Part shown: positions 12,006 through 23,600 of the stretch, in pieces
Layout: each line of letters opens with the position of its first letter
Numbering within the stretch: the first letter of the stretch is position 1
NCBI GenBank assembly: GCA_032716605.1
Contig: CM064572.1
Coordinates: forward strand, 41,190,982 to 41,254,981
Direction of reading: 5' to 3'
DNA: 64,000 nt
Origin: Paralithodes platypus
Lineage: Eukaryota > Arthropoda > Malacostraca > Decapoda > Lithodidae
Position numbers and translations under genes: made by a program
The notes under the pieces: model-generated
The model's input: the letters and a program-made list of their open reading frames with translations, nothing else
Databases searched by the model: none
What the model was told of the DNA's origin: nothing

Positions 12006-12172
12006 CCTAATCCCACAAGGACCCCGATGGAAATACGCCTAACGGCCTTATTGGGCTATCCTTAGTTGGAATTATGCAATGCTGGTACATGTCATATTTG
12101 TAACATATTATGTGGTACCAACTCTGTAAAATGCTAACTGAATAAATATTATTATTATTATTATTATTAATG
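12006..12172 (+). mobile_element. 3' end of a LINE with (ATT)n tail
   Basis: The block ending in TTGGGCTATCCTTAGTTGG, then TGCTAACTGAATAAATATT and a (TTA)n tail has the form of a 5'-truncated non-LTR retrotransposon 3' end with a short-repeat tail. Only non-coding 3' sequence remains. The clade cannot be assigned. Confidence 0.5.
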
Positions 12173-13188
12173 AATGGAATTGGATATTTGTTCGAAAGTC
12201 CTTGACATTATCCCCCATACCACTTACCTAATAAAGATTAACCCAATTTAGGCTAAAGATAACTGATTTTGAATAATCATATAAAATTCATGGCAATACT
12301 ACAGAAGTACGTACAACTCCTTTTTTTTTTTTTTTTGCTGCGATTTTACTTTATTAGTGTGTACTTTTCGGGTACGACCACCGTTATCGTCTTCTATTTC
12401 ATCCAGTTTGTTGTGTTTCTTTTTAATACTTTATTGCGCTCGTTTTTCATTCGCCGAGAAATATACTGTGATCACATGTATATGTTTATCATGAATTTCT
12501 CCTTCGACATACAAGACATCTGTGTATATTTTCTACTTTAGTAAGTTTTGTTATTATTGTTTCTGAACATCACTATTTTACCTCCTTTCTTATAGGCCTA
12601 ATTTAATTATCTCATACTTTCAAAGACGTCTATTTTACTGGCAATGTGTATGTTTCATATTTAAAATTGTCTGTTATATGATGATATTATTGTGTTTTCA
12701 TCAATTAATTTATATATTTCAAAAACATTGTTTTAGTGAGTTCTTGTTTATTATTTAATTAACATTTTGGGCTAGTTCAAAGAAATAGAATTGTAACTTA
12801 CTTATATAACAAAAGAAAACGGAGATTATATAGATAACTATTTAATTTCATACCAGCACACGTTCACGCACAACATGCATTTTTAAATTCACACACTTAC
12901 CTTCACATTGACACTCACAAATTTGCATCCCTTCATCTACATCGTTCCCCAGAGTATTGGGGCTTGTATTCAAGGGAGAAGCACAAGTAATGTATGCAAC
13001 TCATGTATATTGCCTTCCTCCACAGCCACAGCCTTATATATTTTTGCATGGGAAGTTTTATATTCACTAATTGGTGGGTGAGGCACATGAGTCTGATATT
13101 CACTTGATGAAGCTGTCTGTTGGGAGGACCAGATGAGCAGAATTGCTCAATATAAATTAACATCTAATATATGTGACTCCTCCGTCTG
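12173..13188. other. AT-rich intergenic DNA, no gene seen
   Basis: The stretch contains a poly(T) run at about 12321-12336 and no supported gene. Open frames here are low-complexity Phe/Ile/Tyr readings of AT-rich DNA. Confidence 0.6.
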
Positions 13189-13189
13189 C

Positions 13190-13403
13190 CTAACCCCTTG
13201 AGGGTTATGACAAATTTTAGCAGTTTATTTGGGTTGGGTTATCATTTGACAATTATATGCATTTTCGGAAGGACCTCTAGGAATATAAGGGGTCAAAATA
13301 AACTCACTTATGCCTCTGACTCCCACAGATCCTTCCAAAGCTGAAGGAAATCGTATAATGCTAGCCAGAATAAACTGTCTAAGCGTGTCATTATCTGCAA
13401 GGA
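13190..13403. mobile_element. Small TTAA-type MITE, CCCCTTGAGG family, degenerate copy
   Basis: It begins with CTAACCCCTTGAGGG and shares the interior phrases CTCCCACAGATCCTTCC and GCCAGAATAAACTGTC with copies at 25888-26093 and 14154-14351. The ends are diverged, so the boundaries are approximate. Confidence 0.5.
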
Positions 13404-14153
13404 GTAAAGTAGGCTCAGAGTGGAGTGGAGTCGAGTGGAGTAGTCATTATTTTAATTGGACGTCATTATATTGCCACAATTATCAAAGAACGGGATGATA
13501 TTCTAATTACGGTCAATACATAACTTAGATTTATGGGCCCAAGTAATCTATCCTCGACCAGTATTGTAGAATTATGATAATTGGCATAGATATAATTGGG
13601 TGTAAAGAGAAGCTAACTATACTGTAATGCCTTCCCAGATTTCCTTTAAAAAAAAAAAAAAAAAAATGCCCACCCAGACCTCCTTCAAGCTAATTGTATA
13701 GCTTTGTTCAATAGAGAAACGTACCAACCGAAGACCGATTTTGTCTATGCTGCAGGCTCACTATCGCTAGCCCAGAAAAATAATCAGCACCTGAATTGGG
13801 TGAAGCGTTATATTATCGTAAAACTAATGGGGTGAAACGTCATAAAATATCCAAGCTAACGAAGATAAACTGGGAGAGTCCAAAACACAGGGTGTCAAAC
13901 CGGAGACATTTTGTTTGAAGACTTTGATGAATATGAGAAGGAATACCAGAAAATATAAGTGAAATAGCATTGTTTTGTCCATTCTATCACTTCAAAAAAC
14001 ACACTTTAAACTATAAACCATAATTTCGTCTTTAGATATACTAAAATATAGACTAAAATTAATAGATTCGGCTTTCGTTTGACACCCTGCCAAAACATTC
14101 TCCCTCGGACCATAATTATAGAGACCCTGATTTGAAGTTATCTTTTCCAGAGT

Positions 14154-14351
14154 TTAAGGATGGACTTTTAATTTTTTTTCGGTTATCATTAGACGATTTT
14201 ATGCAGTTTAAGAAGGATCTCTAGGAATCAAAGAGTTAAAAACTGTCTCAGAAAATTCTCTAGTTCCTTCAAATTCTTTCCAAGCTGAATAAATTGTTTG
14301 ATATTAGCCAGAATATACTGTCAGAACTCGTCCTAATCCTCAAGGGGTTAA
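14154..14351. mobile_element. Small TTAA-type MITE, CCCCTTGAGG family
   Basis: The right end reads CCTCAAGGGG immediately before TTAA (14348-14351), the exact complement of the CCCCTTGAGG start seen in sister copies. The left TTAA (14154-14157) is followed by a diverged terminus. The element is about 190 bp and non-coding. Confidence 0.55.
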
Positions 14352-14369
14352 ATGTCACTTCGAACACCC

Positions 14370-14509
<140 letters not shown>

Positions 14510-16345
14510 TGTGACGCACGTCAGCTCCCCAGCGACCACGAGGGGGCAGCGGTTGGCTCCCCATCCTCTTCTCCCCTCTCCCCAGGCAGTGTTATGGGCT
14601 GTAGTTTATTGATTAAGTTCTAGTTTCTTCCTAGTGCATCATAGTGTCACAGGTAGTCCAGAAATACTCTTTATTTTCGCCTGTGACAATGCATTGTATT
14701 TTATTCCAGACGTCATAGATTTAATGTATTAGATGACTCGTGGAAGTTGGAGAGTGTGAGTGAGTGAGTGAGAGAGAGAGAGAGAGAGAGAGAAACCATA
14801 GCTTGGTGGTATTGGCGGACTGATATCGTCCAACTTGGTTAGTTACGTCATCTCTCGGGCGCCTGATTCGTCGCCGGGCTCCTCCCTCCTGCTCCGTCAC
14901 CGCTTTCCTGCCGCGTCGGGAATGGGTGCGCCTACACGCACGCACTCCCTTGTGACTTCCACGGGAAGAGCTCCTCTTAGTGCTGTAACACTAACATCCC
15001 TTTGCAATCTATCAGCCCACCTCACCCCCCTATTGCGAACTTTCTCTACCACTGCTTACCTTCTTCTCTCTGTATATCCTACTATTAATTAACTGCTCTT
15101 CCCCTTGACGTTGATTTCATATATCCGTCACTGTATTATACAGCGAGCTCTCAGAGATATTATATGTAATTAGTTAGGCATTTTGGATCAGAGGATTATC
15201 CATTTTGGCTTGGGGAGGTTTGACATACTCATCGTGTTGCCCCAACCTTATTTTCTTGGGTGTCTGCCAGGTCAGTCGATGCTAGACTGGGGAGAGGCTA
15301 TCAGGTTACAGTTTCCTATGAGCATAGACTTCGTTGAGCCTACGCAACTGTGCCGGATACCTGCGGAGGCCTAGGTCATTTTCTTGTCTGTGTACCTTAG
15401 AGCTTAGCACTGTGTTGGCGTGAGGGCGTTTGCCTAGTCCACCCAGCACTGTGCTAGCTCGTTAGCTTTTGAATTAGGAGGGTTGCCAGGAGAGAACCAG
15501 GTACACGAGACCTGGATCTCTCAAGAGATCACCCCGTCATTTAATGTAACTAGGCGCACAGACTTGAGAACGACACTAGGCTACCGAGCAGGTGGCTCGG
15601 CCCAGGTAGCCTAACCTACGACTCCCCTGCTAGACTTCGTCCACCTGGCAGACCCCCGATTAGGGTTTATAATCTCATTGTGTATAATATTATGTGTGCA
15701 GCATTATTGTTCCTTATGTTTATAGTAAGTCATGATTGTTGCTGAGAGACCCAACCAGAGCAGGCTTGTGCCTGGTGGGAGAAAGCACATCTTTTTGTGG
15801 TTAGAGTTTAGACTGCCGACTGTTTTATAATTACACCTGTGCCAGATAACACCGTATGTCCCTACACTATATATGTTCCCACAGTAATAATACACAGTTC
15901 AGAATCCGAGACGTACTTCTTAGTTGCACTGACTTTTGCAGAAGATTCCTGCATGATGCTTTAGGACTTTCTTTGTTTCACTTTCTTTCAGACAGGAGTG
16001 ACAGTTTACTGATTATTTAACGTAACGTTAATTATCCTTCTTCTAGTTTGCTATTAAATCGTTGCTGCAATTTAATTACGCTATCTATCTTTTTCCTTGT
16101 ATACCTTAATAAAGTAATCGTATGTTGTGTGAGTATAGGCTGCTTCAGTGATCATCAGCCTATAGTGTGCGCCTTTTACCGAGTCATAGGATACCTCGTT
16201 GTCCAGGCCCGACTCAGAGCGGTATAGGTGTTTAGTTCTCCAGTGGTTAAGGCAGGGGTTGGAACTAGTGTTACCGTTGTTGCATTTAGCCTTATCTAGT
16301 CCAATGATGAAGAGCCCTGTGTCTTATAGAACCTGGATCGTAACA
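14510..16345. mobile_element. Solo-LTR-like element, copy 1 (1,836 bp)
   Basis: It begins TGTGACGCACG and ends GATCGTAACA, so it has TG...CA termini with short inverted ends. It is flanked by ATAT at 14506-14509 and 16346-16349 inside the TA tract. A second copy at 51275-53064 shares the ends and several internal blocks, for example TAGCCTTATCTAGTCCA near the right end, and has a clear 4-bp target duplication. There is no coding sequence; a GA microsatellite lies at about 14761-14793. This fits a solo LTR of a Ty3-like element, but a large non-autonomous DNA element is possible. Confidence 0.65.
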
Positions 16346-16429
16346 ATATATACAGTATATATATATGTTGCAATATATATATATATGCAATGTTGCATCT
16401 CTCTCGCTATTCTATCGCTACTATAATAA

Positions 16430-16769
16430 TCAGTGTTCCTCAGAGGTATCCCAGTGCATACCAACCTCCTTTACGTAGGGCACGTGGTACCCGTCTTGCA
16501 ACTCAATCCCACCCCTACTCTGTGCAACTCTCCAACCCAAGAGTGAAACGTTACTCTCAAACTTTCTTCTACTCAACAGCTGAGCTCTGGAACTCTCTCC
16601 CAGAATCAGTCTTTCCCTCTTCCTATGACTTAAATTGATTCAAACTCTGTGTGTCCAGGCATTTTGGCTCGAACGTCCCTTGATTTTGGCCCTGTCACAC
16701 TTTCAACTATGGGGGAGGCACTCGCTATAGGCAGTTATGCCTTTTGCCTCCCTCAATCACATAGACAAA

Positions 16770-16785
<16 letters not shown>
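16430..16785 (+). mobile_element. 3' end of an endonuclease-type LINE (ORF2 tail and poly(A))
   Basis: A short plus-strand frame reads FYSTAELWNSLPESVFPSSY, the usual C-terminal signature of jockey/I-like and CR1-like ORF2 proteins. A GC-rich 3' UTR and an A-run at about 16769 follow. The same segment recurs at 38311-38595. Both copies are strongly 5' truncated. Confidence 0.7.
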
Positions 16786-16800
<15 letters not shown>

Positions 16801-16811
16801 TACAGTATATA

Positions 16812-17815
16812 CAGGGTGTTTTAAAACAACACTGCCAGACCTCATCTGCTAATTAGTAAATACAATAACGAAGAAGATTATCTAAGGACAAAATGCAAAT
16901 TAATATACCATTAATGATTTAAACCGCATAGAGTAAAATAATTAGTGACACCCAGGTATGAGCTATAATCCGAACACGGGCTAGTGTCCCCCCTCCCCCC
17001 CAAATAGCCTACCTCTTGCCTCCCATCCCAGTTCGAGTTTTGCTTCGAAGCTTTGGAGTCATAACGAATCTTCTCATGTGTTTAATCATCTGCTCGGCCA
17101 TGGTGCTATCTACTTCTGTCATAGTGATTTTATTTACCTTATAATATCACATAAATATGGATTGTCGTTATTTAGGTGTGTCTCTGCCTTTGTTATTTTA
17201 TACTCGTTAAGTCCAAGTGACTTAAATTGTTTGTTTTGGGTACCATTAGATGATTTTAAATATTCATTAGTGAACACCGTATACTTGTATGTCTACAGCT
17301 ACGTAAAATCGTCAAACTTCAACCATAAAACTGATAGACATATTTCGTTAGTACTCTGTGATAATAGTAACGTAATGAGGAATTTGTATTGAAACAGTTA
17401 ATTGCGCAGGAACAATTTTTTCCCATTCAAACAGTTTCACGAACGATTAAATTACCTATAGCAGTTACAAATGGTGCATATCTTTTTACGCTACTTGGAT
17501 TATAATACTTAGCAGTTTTCTTCTAATTGCAAAATATCATTACCAATTTTATATTACTTTGATTTTGTAATAATTCATATGTGATTAGGTCATTAGATAA
17601 TATTATCTCCTCTTTACCTTTTTTACTTGGTAATCATTCATATTATGTATCATATGTTTTGTGCTGAGCTCAGAACCCTGTTTTGCTACATTTCTAAATA
17701 ACCATTTATCTCCATTACAATATATTTTTAGTAAAAATAGAATAGAAATATGTGTATTATATATTTTTATCAATGTGGTTGTCATACTCTGGCAGTGTTG
17801 TTTTAAAACACCCTG
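16812..17815. mobile_element. mariner-type MITE with perfect 27-bp inverted ends (1,004 bp)
   Basis: CAGGGTGTTTTAAAACAACA at 16812 and its complement ending at 17815 are parts of 27-bp termini that match exactly. Both ends abut TA dinucleotides (16810-16811 and 17816-17817), the target duplication of Tc1/mariner elements. The interior is AT-rich and has no transposase frame, so the element is non-autonomous. Identical ends imply recent mobilisation or recent birth. Confidence 0.85.
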
Positions 17816-17825
17816 TATATATATA

Positions 17826-18000
17826 TTAGTGAACCCCTTGAGGATTTTGACATGTTTGGCAGGTAATTCTTGCTGTTATTATACGATATAATTTAGATTA
17901 GGAGGCGTGTATGGAAGTCAGATGGTTAAGTTGCACGAGTTAAATCATTTTTATTCTCCCCGAGGTCATCAAAATGTGACCTAAAAAACTGACCACCCTG
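17826..18000. mobile_element. Fragment of the CCCCTTGAGG MITE family
   Basis: AACCCCTTGAGGATTTTGAC at about 17830 is the family start, followed by GGAGGCGTGTATGGAAGTCAG, which resembles the middle of the copy at 25888. The right terminus is not recognisable. Confidence 0.35.
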
Positions 18001-20250
18001 AGGTCACCAAAAACTGGCCTAAAAAATTACAACTAAAATGTGGCCTTCAAATTTACTACCCCCTTACAGTAGGTCCCCAAAATGTGACTTAAAAGTAAAC
18101 CACCTAGGTGATAGCTGCTTGAGTATCATTTCCCCATGCTTTGATATTGTGACTGTCACCAGTTTAGTCACGGGTCTGCCTCTTGGAGGAGCTCGTTCCG
18201 GTGTTCCATGTGTAGTGGTGGTCACCGTTTACAAATCAAGGATGGAGTGGGATCGATGTGAGTGGGACCCATTCTGCTACCTGTGCCTTTGCGACCACCG
18301 TGTAGTGTCCTGTGCCTGCCATATATATGGCAGGGCAATGGAGCTCCACCTTACTATCCGAGAGGATGGGGCCTCAGTTGTAGATGGGAATCGCGAGTTG
18401 CACGCACTTCCGGCCCGGTTTCGTCATTCAGTGGCCGCTCCCTGGGAGTATACATGTGGCTTCGCGTTGTCCCAGTGCGCCTGTCTATGGATCGCGAATG
18501 ACCTCCCTGACTCAAATTCCGTTGCGGCCCCATATCGGTTCCTATCCCAGTCGCTCGGCTCACTCCCACGCAAACCGATTCTCCGCCCTTGCTGACATGG
18601 ATATGGAAGAGTCTGCAGTGCCACTTTCGCAACTTCCTCCATCTACTTCCTGCCTGTCGTTTTACTCGCAGGCTGTCCTTCTCTTCCTCTGCTTACCCCA
18701 GCTCCTCGCCTGGTGTTTTGGGCTCATTTCCCTTTGTCTCTTCCCTACGCTTGCTTATAAATACTATCTCCTTCCTCACTGGTGTTCCCCCTCGGGATAT
18801 TTGTGAGCAGTTGATGCCTAAGTTTTTCGGTGTTTTTATAGGTTCCCCTCCCCGTAGTCTCTTTTTGGTTTTTCGGAATATCCGCTCGTTGTTTCGGAAA
18901 TCGCAAGATATCAAGGTTTTTCTTGATGGGGTTCTCCCTGTCATGGTTGGGGTTTGTAAGATGTGGTTTGCTCCTGACACTCGATTTCATCTCTGAGGTT
19001 GCTCCCTCCGTGTGGACAGGCCCAGGCATGTAGGGGGCTTGGCTGTCATGGTCCGTGAAGACGCTTCATGTCAGCCTCTCTCCTTGCAGTCGTTTCCTGG
19101 GGGTTTCCTGGTGGTTTTGGCTCTCCGCCTGGAGCTGGCGAGGGGTTGATCCTCAGTGCAGCTGGTTAATAATCCTTGCCTCTCTGTTACTCTTTCTGAA
19201 CTTGATCACTATTTCAATCAGCTCTCTTCACCAGCGCTGGTCATGGGCAGTTTCAATGCCAGGCATCAATGTGGGGAACCGGATTTTCCGCTTCAATCCC
19301 GTAATGTCTCTTCTCTCTTTATGCTAGCTTCTTGGTCCTATCCTTGAATCTTACCTCTCCTTTTCGCCTTCAATGGCACTTTTCGGAGAGGGGCTGGCCG
19401 GTGTTTACGGAGGCCATTTCCTTCTCTTGCCCAGTTGTGGCTGTTCCTCTTGAGGTGGTGTCAGGCTCCTTCTCCTCGTGGCTGGTTTCCGCCGACCGCT
19501 GGGCTTTTTTCTATCTGACCGACATGGGTTGCCTCTTGGTGGACTGATGCTTGTTGTGAGGCAGTGAAGGCCAGGCGCTGGGCGCAGTATGCCTGGCATC
19601 ACTGTTTCTCGGAAGCGAACAAGCATCGGTACTGGCGCCTGGATGGGGAGTGTAACTGTGTCTTGGTAGTTGTGCGTCGTTCGGACTGGTCGTCCTTTGT
19701 TTCTTCTCCCTCGGCTTTGCACATGTAGATGTTTTTGTTCTCTATGAAGGGTTATTCTTCTTTTTTCTCCTTTCCTCTTTGCCGGGATGGTGTCGTTCTT
19801 CTCTCTGATCTCTCCAAGGCTGACTTTCTTGCTTCCTTCTATTCTCCAAAACTTAGCACTCCCTGATTCTGTTCACCTGGTGGCCGCTGTCTATCTAGCT
19901 GAGGCTGCTCCTTCTCATTTTGGTCTCTCTCTTCCTTTCATGTCTCAGGAACTTTCCTCTGATGTCTCAGCTCTTTTGCCCCGTAAAGCTGCCGGGCCTG
20001 ACCTGGTCTCTTATGAATTCCTCCGCTCTTTCCATTCATCGTATTCCACTGTCTTGATGGATCTTTTCAATCGAAGCTGTGCGGATAAAGTCTTCCCGGG
20101 TGCTTGGAAGGAGTCTATCCACTTCACTTTCCCTAAACCCAGGAAGGACCTCGCCAGACCCTCAGGTTACCGTCCCATTGTGCTCATCCAATGTGTGGGG
20201 AAGCTCATGGGGCGTCTTGTTTGCCCTCATCTTGACTGTCTGCTTGCTAA
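18001..20250 (+). pseudogene. Decayed endonuclease-type LINE, 5' part (EEP domain and start of RT)
   Basis: Fragments in all three plus frames assemble into a non-LTR retrotransposon. FRNIRSL at about 18870 begins an exonuclease-endonuclease-phosphatase domain, GLAVMVRE lies near 19035, and GSFNARHQCG near 19240 is the degraded GDFNAHH catalytic block. The RT begins at about 19975 with RKAAGPDLVSYEFL, KPRKDLARPSGYRPI and VGKLMGRL. Many frameshifts and stops show an old copy. RT sequence stops abruptly at about 20250, where a second LINE is inserted, and resumes at about 22381. Upstream of about 18800 the sequence may be ORF1, but I cannot support a domain. A jockey/I-group affiliation is likely. 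Confidence 0.7.
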
Positions 20251-22380
20251 AAAATTTGGTAATGATAGATTAAAATCCTCACAAAATGACGAAGAACGGG
20301 TGAAATTTGTAGAGCTACGACTCAAAGCCAAAAAGTTAATTAAGCAAAGTAAAAAGACCCTGGAGTTACATGTTGCGAATCAAAGTAAAACAAACCCGAA
20401 AGAATTCTATAGTTATATCAGAAAGAAAAAAGTAGTTACTTCAACTGTTGGACCGTTAGTCGATGAAAATGGAGAATACACCAAAGACGAAGTACAAATG
20501 AGTAATGCCCTCAATACCTTCTTTGCATCAGTTTTTACAACCGAAGACCTCAGTGATATCCCTACACCATCGCCGATTCAGATTGATAATTCAGATGTTC
20601 TAAGCAATATCACCGTTACAGAGAGAGAAGTATTGAATTGTTTAGATAAACTCAAGGTAAATAAAACGCCTGGACCTGATACAATCTCGCCTAGAGTTCT
20701 AAAGGAAGCTAAGGATGAGCTCTCCAAACCACTGACAATGCTATTCAATGAATCCTTGCAGTCTGGGACTATGCCTGATCAGTGGAAGCTAGCCAACGTA
20801 ACACCGATATTCAAAAAAGGCAGCAAATCCCTACCCAGTAACTATCGTCCAATTAGCTTAACCTCAATTGTATGTAAAATGCTAGAAACGGTCATAAGAG
20901 ACAGACTCGTAAATCACTTAGAGGCAAATAACTTACTTAAAGATACTCAACACGGCTTTCGTAAAAAACGTTCCTGTTTAACAAACCTCTTAGACTTCTT
21001 CCACGATATCCTCAACCTCTACGATGAGAGTAAAGCTGTAGATATTATATACTTTGATTTTCAAAAGGCCTTTGACAAAGTTCCCCACAAACGTTTACTG
21101 CTAAAACAATAAGCGCATGGAATACAAGACGGTGTGTTGAAATGGATAGAAAATTGGCTCAACGACAGAAAGCAAAGAGTAGTCATAAACGGTAAGGCAT
21201 CTAAATGGACCAATGTAAGTAGCGGGGTACCCCAGGGATCGGTACTAGGACCAATTCTCTTTCTAATTTACATCAACGACATAGATGAGGGTCTCACCTG
21301 TACAATCTCAAAATTTGCTAACGATACAAAAATTGCAAATAGCGTACTCTCAAAAGAACAAGTTGACGATATGCAACACAATCTAGATAAATTGTCATGT
21401 TGGGCCCAAATTTGGCAAATGAGTTTCAATGCGGATAAATGTAAAGTACTACATATCGGATACCTAAATGAGAAAGCAAACTATTCGATGAATGGCACTC
21501 AGCTTAAGAATGTAAACAGAGAAACCGATCTGGGAGTAACAATATCGAGTAACCTAAAACCGAGTCAACAATGTTCAGAAGTTGTTAAGAAGGCAAACAA
21601 AATAATTGGCTTTATAGGCAGGTCATTTGAGCATAAATCCAAAGAAGTTATCCTAACCCTTTACAATTCCTTAGTCTGCCCTCTTCTGGAATACTGCGTT
21701 CAATCCTGGTGCTCTTATTACCAAAAAGATATAAACAAGCTAGAACGAGTTCAACGTAGAGTTACCAAAATGATACCTAGCCTAAAGAACAAACCATACG
21801 AAGAGCGTCTTAGAGAATTAAATCTATTTCCTTTAACCCAGCGCAGATTAAGAGGTGACTTAATTCAAGTGTTCAAAATCATCAAAGGCATCGACAATAT
21901 GAACTGTAGTAAGTACTTCACTATCGACCAATCTAATTTCACGCGGGGAAACGGTTGCAAAATTATTGGTAAATCTTTTAACTCACACAAATCTAAGAAT
22001 TTCTTCTTCAATCGAGTTGTCAACTTGTGGAATGGGCTTCCCCGAGACGTTATAGACTGCAGCACCGTTGATTCATTTAAACTCTGCTTAGACAAATATC
22101 TCGCATCAAACCCGCGACTGACTGCGTTTGTAAATGAATAACTTTATTTTATCCCCCCCTCAGTTACTAACCCATCTGTCCCCTACTAACTTCCTAATCC
22201 TGCCACGGACATTAGTTCTAGGGCAGTAGTTCCCTTTCCAATGTTCCCTTACCCACTCTAAACCACTGTTTGGACACTTGATCCTCAGTGTTTTGGAGGA
22301 CAAGCAGCCTAGAAGGGTCACTAGATTTGTTGTTGCTTGATTTCCTTTCTACTCCTTTGTACTCCTTTATCTACAGTGGT
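20251..22380 (+). pseudogene. CR1/L2-like LINE ORF2, 5'-truncated, nested in another LINE
   Basis: The frame runs from about 20251 to 22141, interrupted by a single in-frame TAA at 21110-21112 and without frameshifts. It contains the RT motifs NKTPGPDTI, NYRPISLTS, DTQHGFRKKRSC, DFQKAFDKVPH and SSGVPQGSVLGPILF. The catalytic box is FANDTKIA, with Asn where Asp is expected, so the enzyme would be dead. The tail WNGLPRDVIDCSTVDSFK is the usual C-terminal signature. About 240 bp of 3' UTR follow, ending in a short repeated ACTCCTTT-type tail near 22375. The copy is 5' truncated by target-primed insertion into an older LINE. The near-open frame marks it as much younger than its host. Confidence 0.85.
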
Positions 22381-23600
22381 GGTCTGAGTCTAGTGGTGCA
22401 TTGTTGGAGGAGCAGTGTGGCGTTCATCCTGACCGGTGCATGCTGGGCGTCCTTCTTTAACTAGAGCACTTGGCTCAAGACACTTACAGGCATCGTGGTG
22501 TCATGCTGGCCCTCTTTGTGGATGTCACAGGTGCTTTTGACTTGTCGTTCCATGAGGGGATCATGTTTAAGCTTTCCAGCATGGGCATCTCGGGTGTTCC
22601 GTTGTCCGTTTTCCTGGTTGTACAGTTTTCTCCCGGGTCGCTCCATTATGGTCTCTGTTCGGGGGGTGCTATCTGCGCTGTGTGCCATCCGCCAAGGTGT
22701 ACTCCAGGACTTGGTCATCAGTCCCTCGCTGGTGATGATTAGTGTCCTCCTTTCTGACCTCCCTCAACACCCTGGTTCATCCCTTTTGGTATACGCAAAT
22801 GACCTGGCCCTGGTCTGCTCTGCTCCCATGCTGCTCGAGGACCAGCGGTGCCTGCAGGCTGGTGTGGAAAGCCTGGTGTTTCTCCAATTGGGGGTTTGCC
22901 GTCAATGCGCAGAAGTGTGCATTGATATGCTTTGCCCTTCAGCGTAGGTTCCCCTGCATCAACATTTCGGGAATGCCACCTCTGTTACTTGCTCAACACA
23001 CCATTCTGGGCTTCCGTCTCGATTGCCCCATATTCACTTGGAAACATCACATAGAATATTTGCGTTCCTCTTGTATGACTTGATATAATGAAGATCTTGG
23101 TGGGTGTCCGTTGGGGCACGGATCGGAACGTGTTGGTGTGGTTTTATTCGTCCTGTTTTAACCAAAATCCATTATGGCTGCTCCGTCTATGGCTCGGCTT
23201 CCCCCTCTGTGCTCAAGAAGTGGGATGTTGTATATCACACAGCGCTTCGCATAGCATTGGGTTCCTTCCGTTCATCGCTGTTGGTTTCCCTCCACGTGGA
23301 AGTGGGTTTCCTTCCCCTGGTTTGGGGTCGTCATTACCATAGAATTACTACCTTTCATCGTGCCTTATCCTTCTCTCTTACTCATCCCTATAGCACCCTC
23401 ATTTATCATGCCCATGTTTTGCCTCACATATCTTCCTTGCCTGTCCGCTCCCGGTCCCCTTTCCTGATCCGTGCCCTGTCCTACTCCTCCATCTCCTTGC
23501 CCCCTCCGTCTGCCCTTTCCCCCGTCCCCAGCCGTACAAAGCCACTCACACTTCCACTTTTTAAGCGTTCCGAGATGTGTTTACGCTGGTAATGCATGAT
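22381..23600 (+). pseudogene. Decayed endonuclease-type LINE, 3' part (rest of RT and C-terminus)
   Basis: This continues the host LINE after the nested insertion. DVTGAFDLSF (motif A) lies near 22525, LVYANDLALVCS (the YADD box with Asn for the second Asp) near 22785, and LGFRLDCPIFTWKHHIEYL near 23010. The thumb and C-terminal region runs to about 23590. At least three frame changes separate these pieces. No poly(A) tail is visible at the end, so the 3' boundary is approximate. Confidence 0.7.

Noticed and set aside
18262..18806. Overlapping frames on both strands suggesting a separate gene
   Set aside because: They lie in the decayed 5' region of the outer LINE, with no start context or domain.
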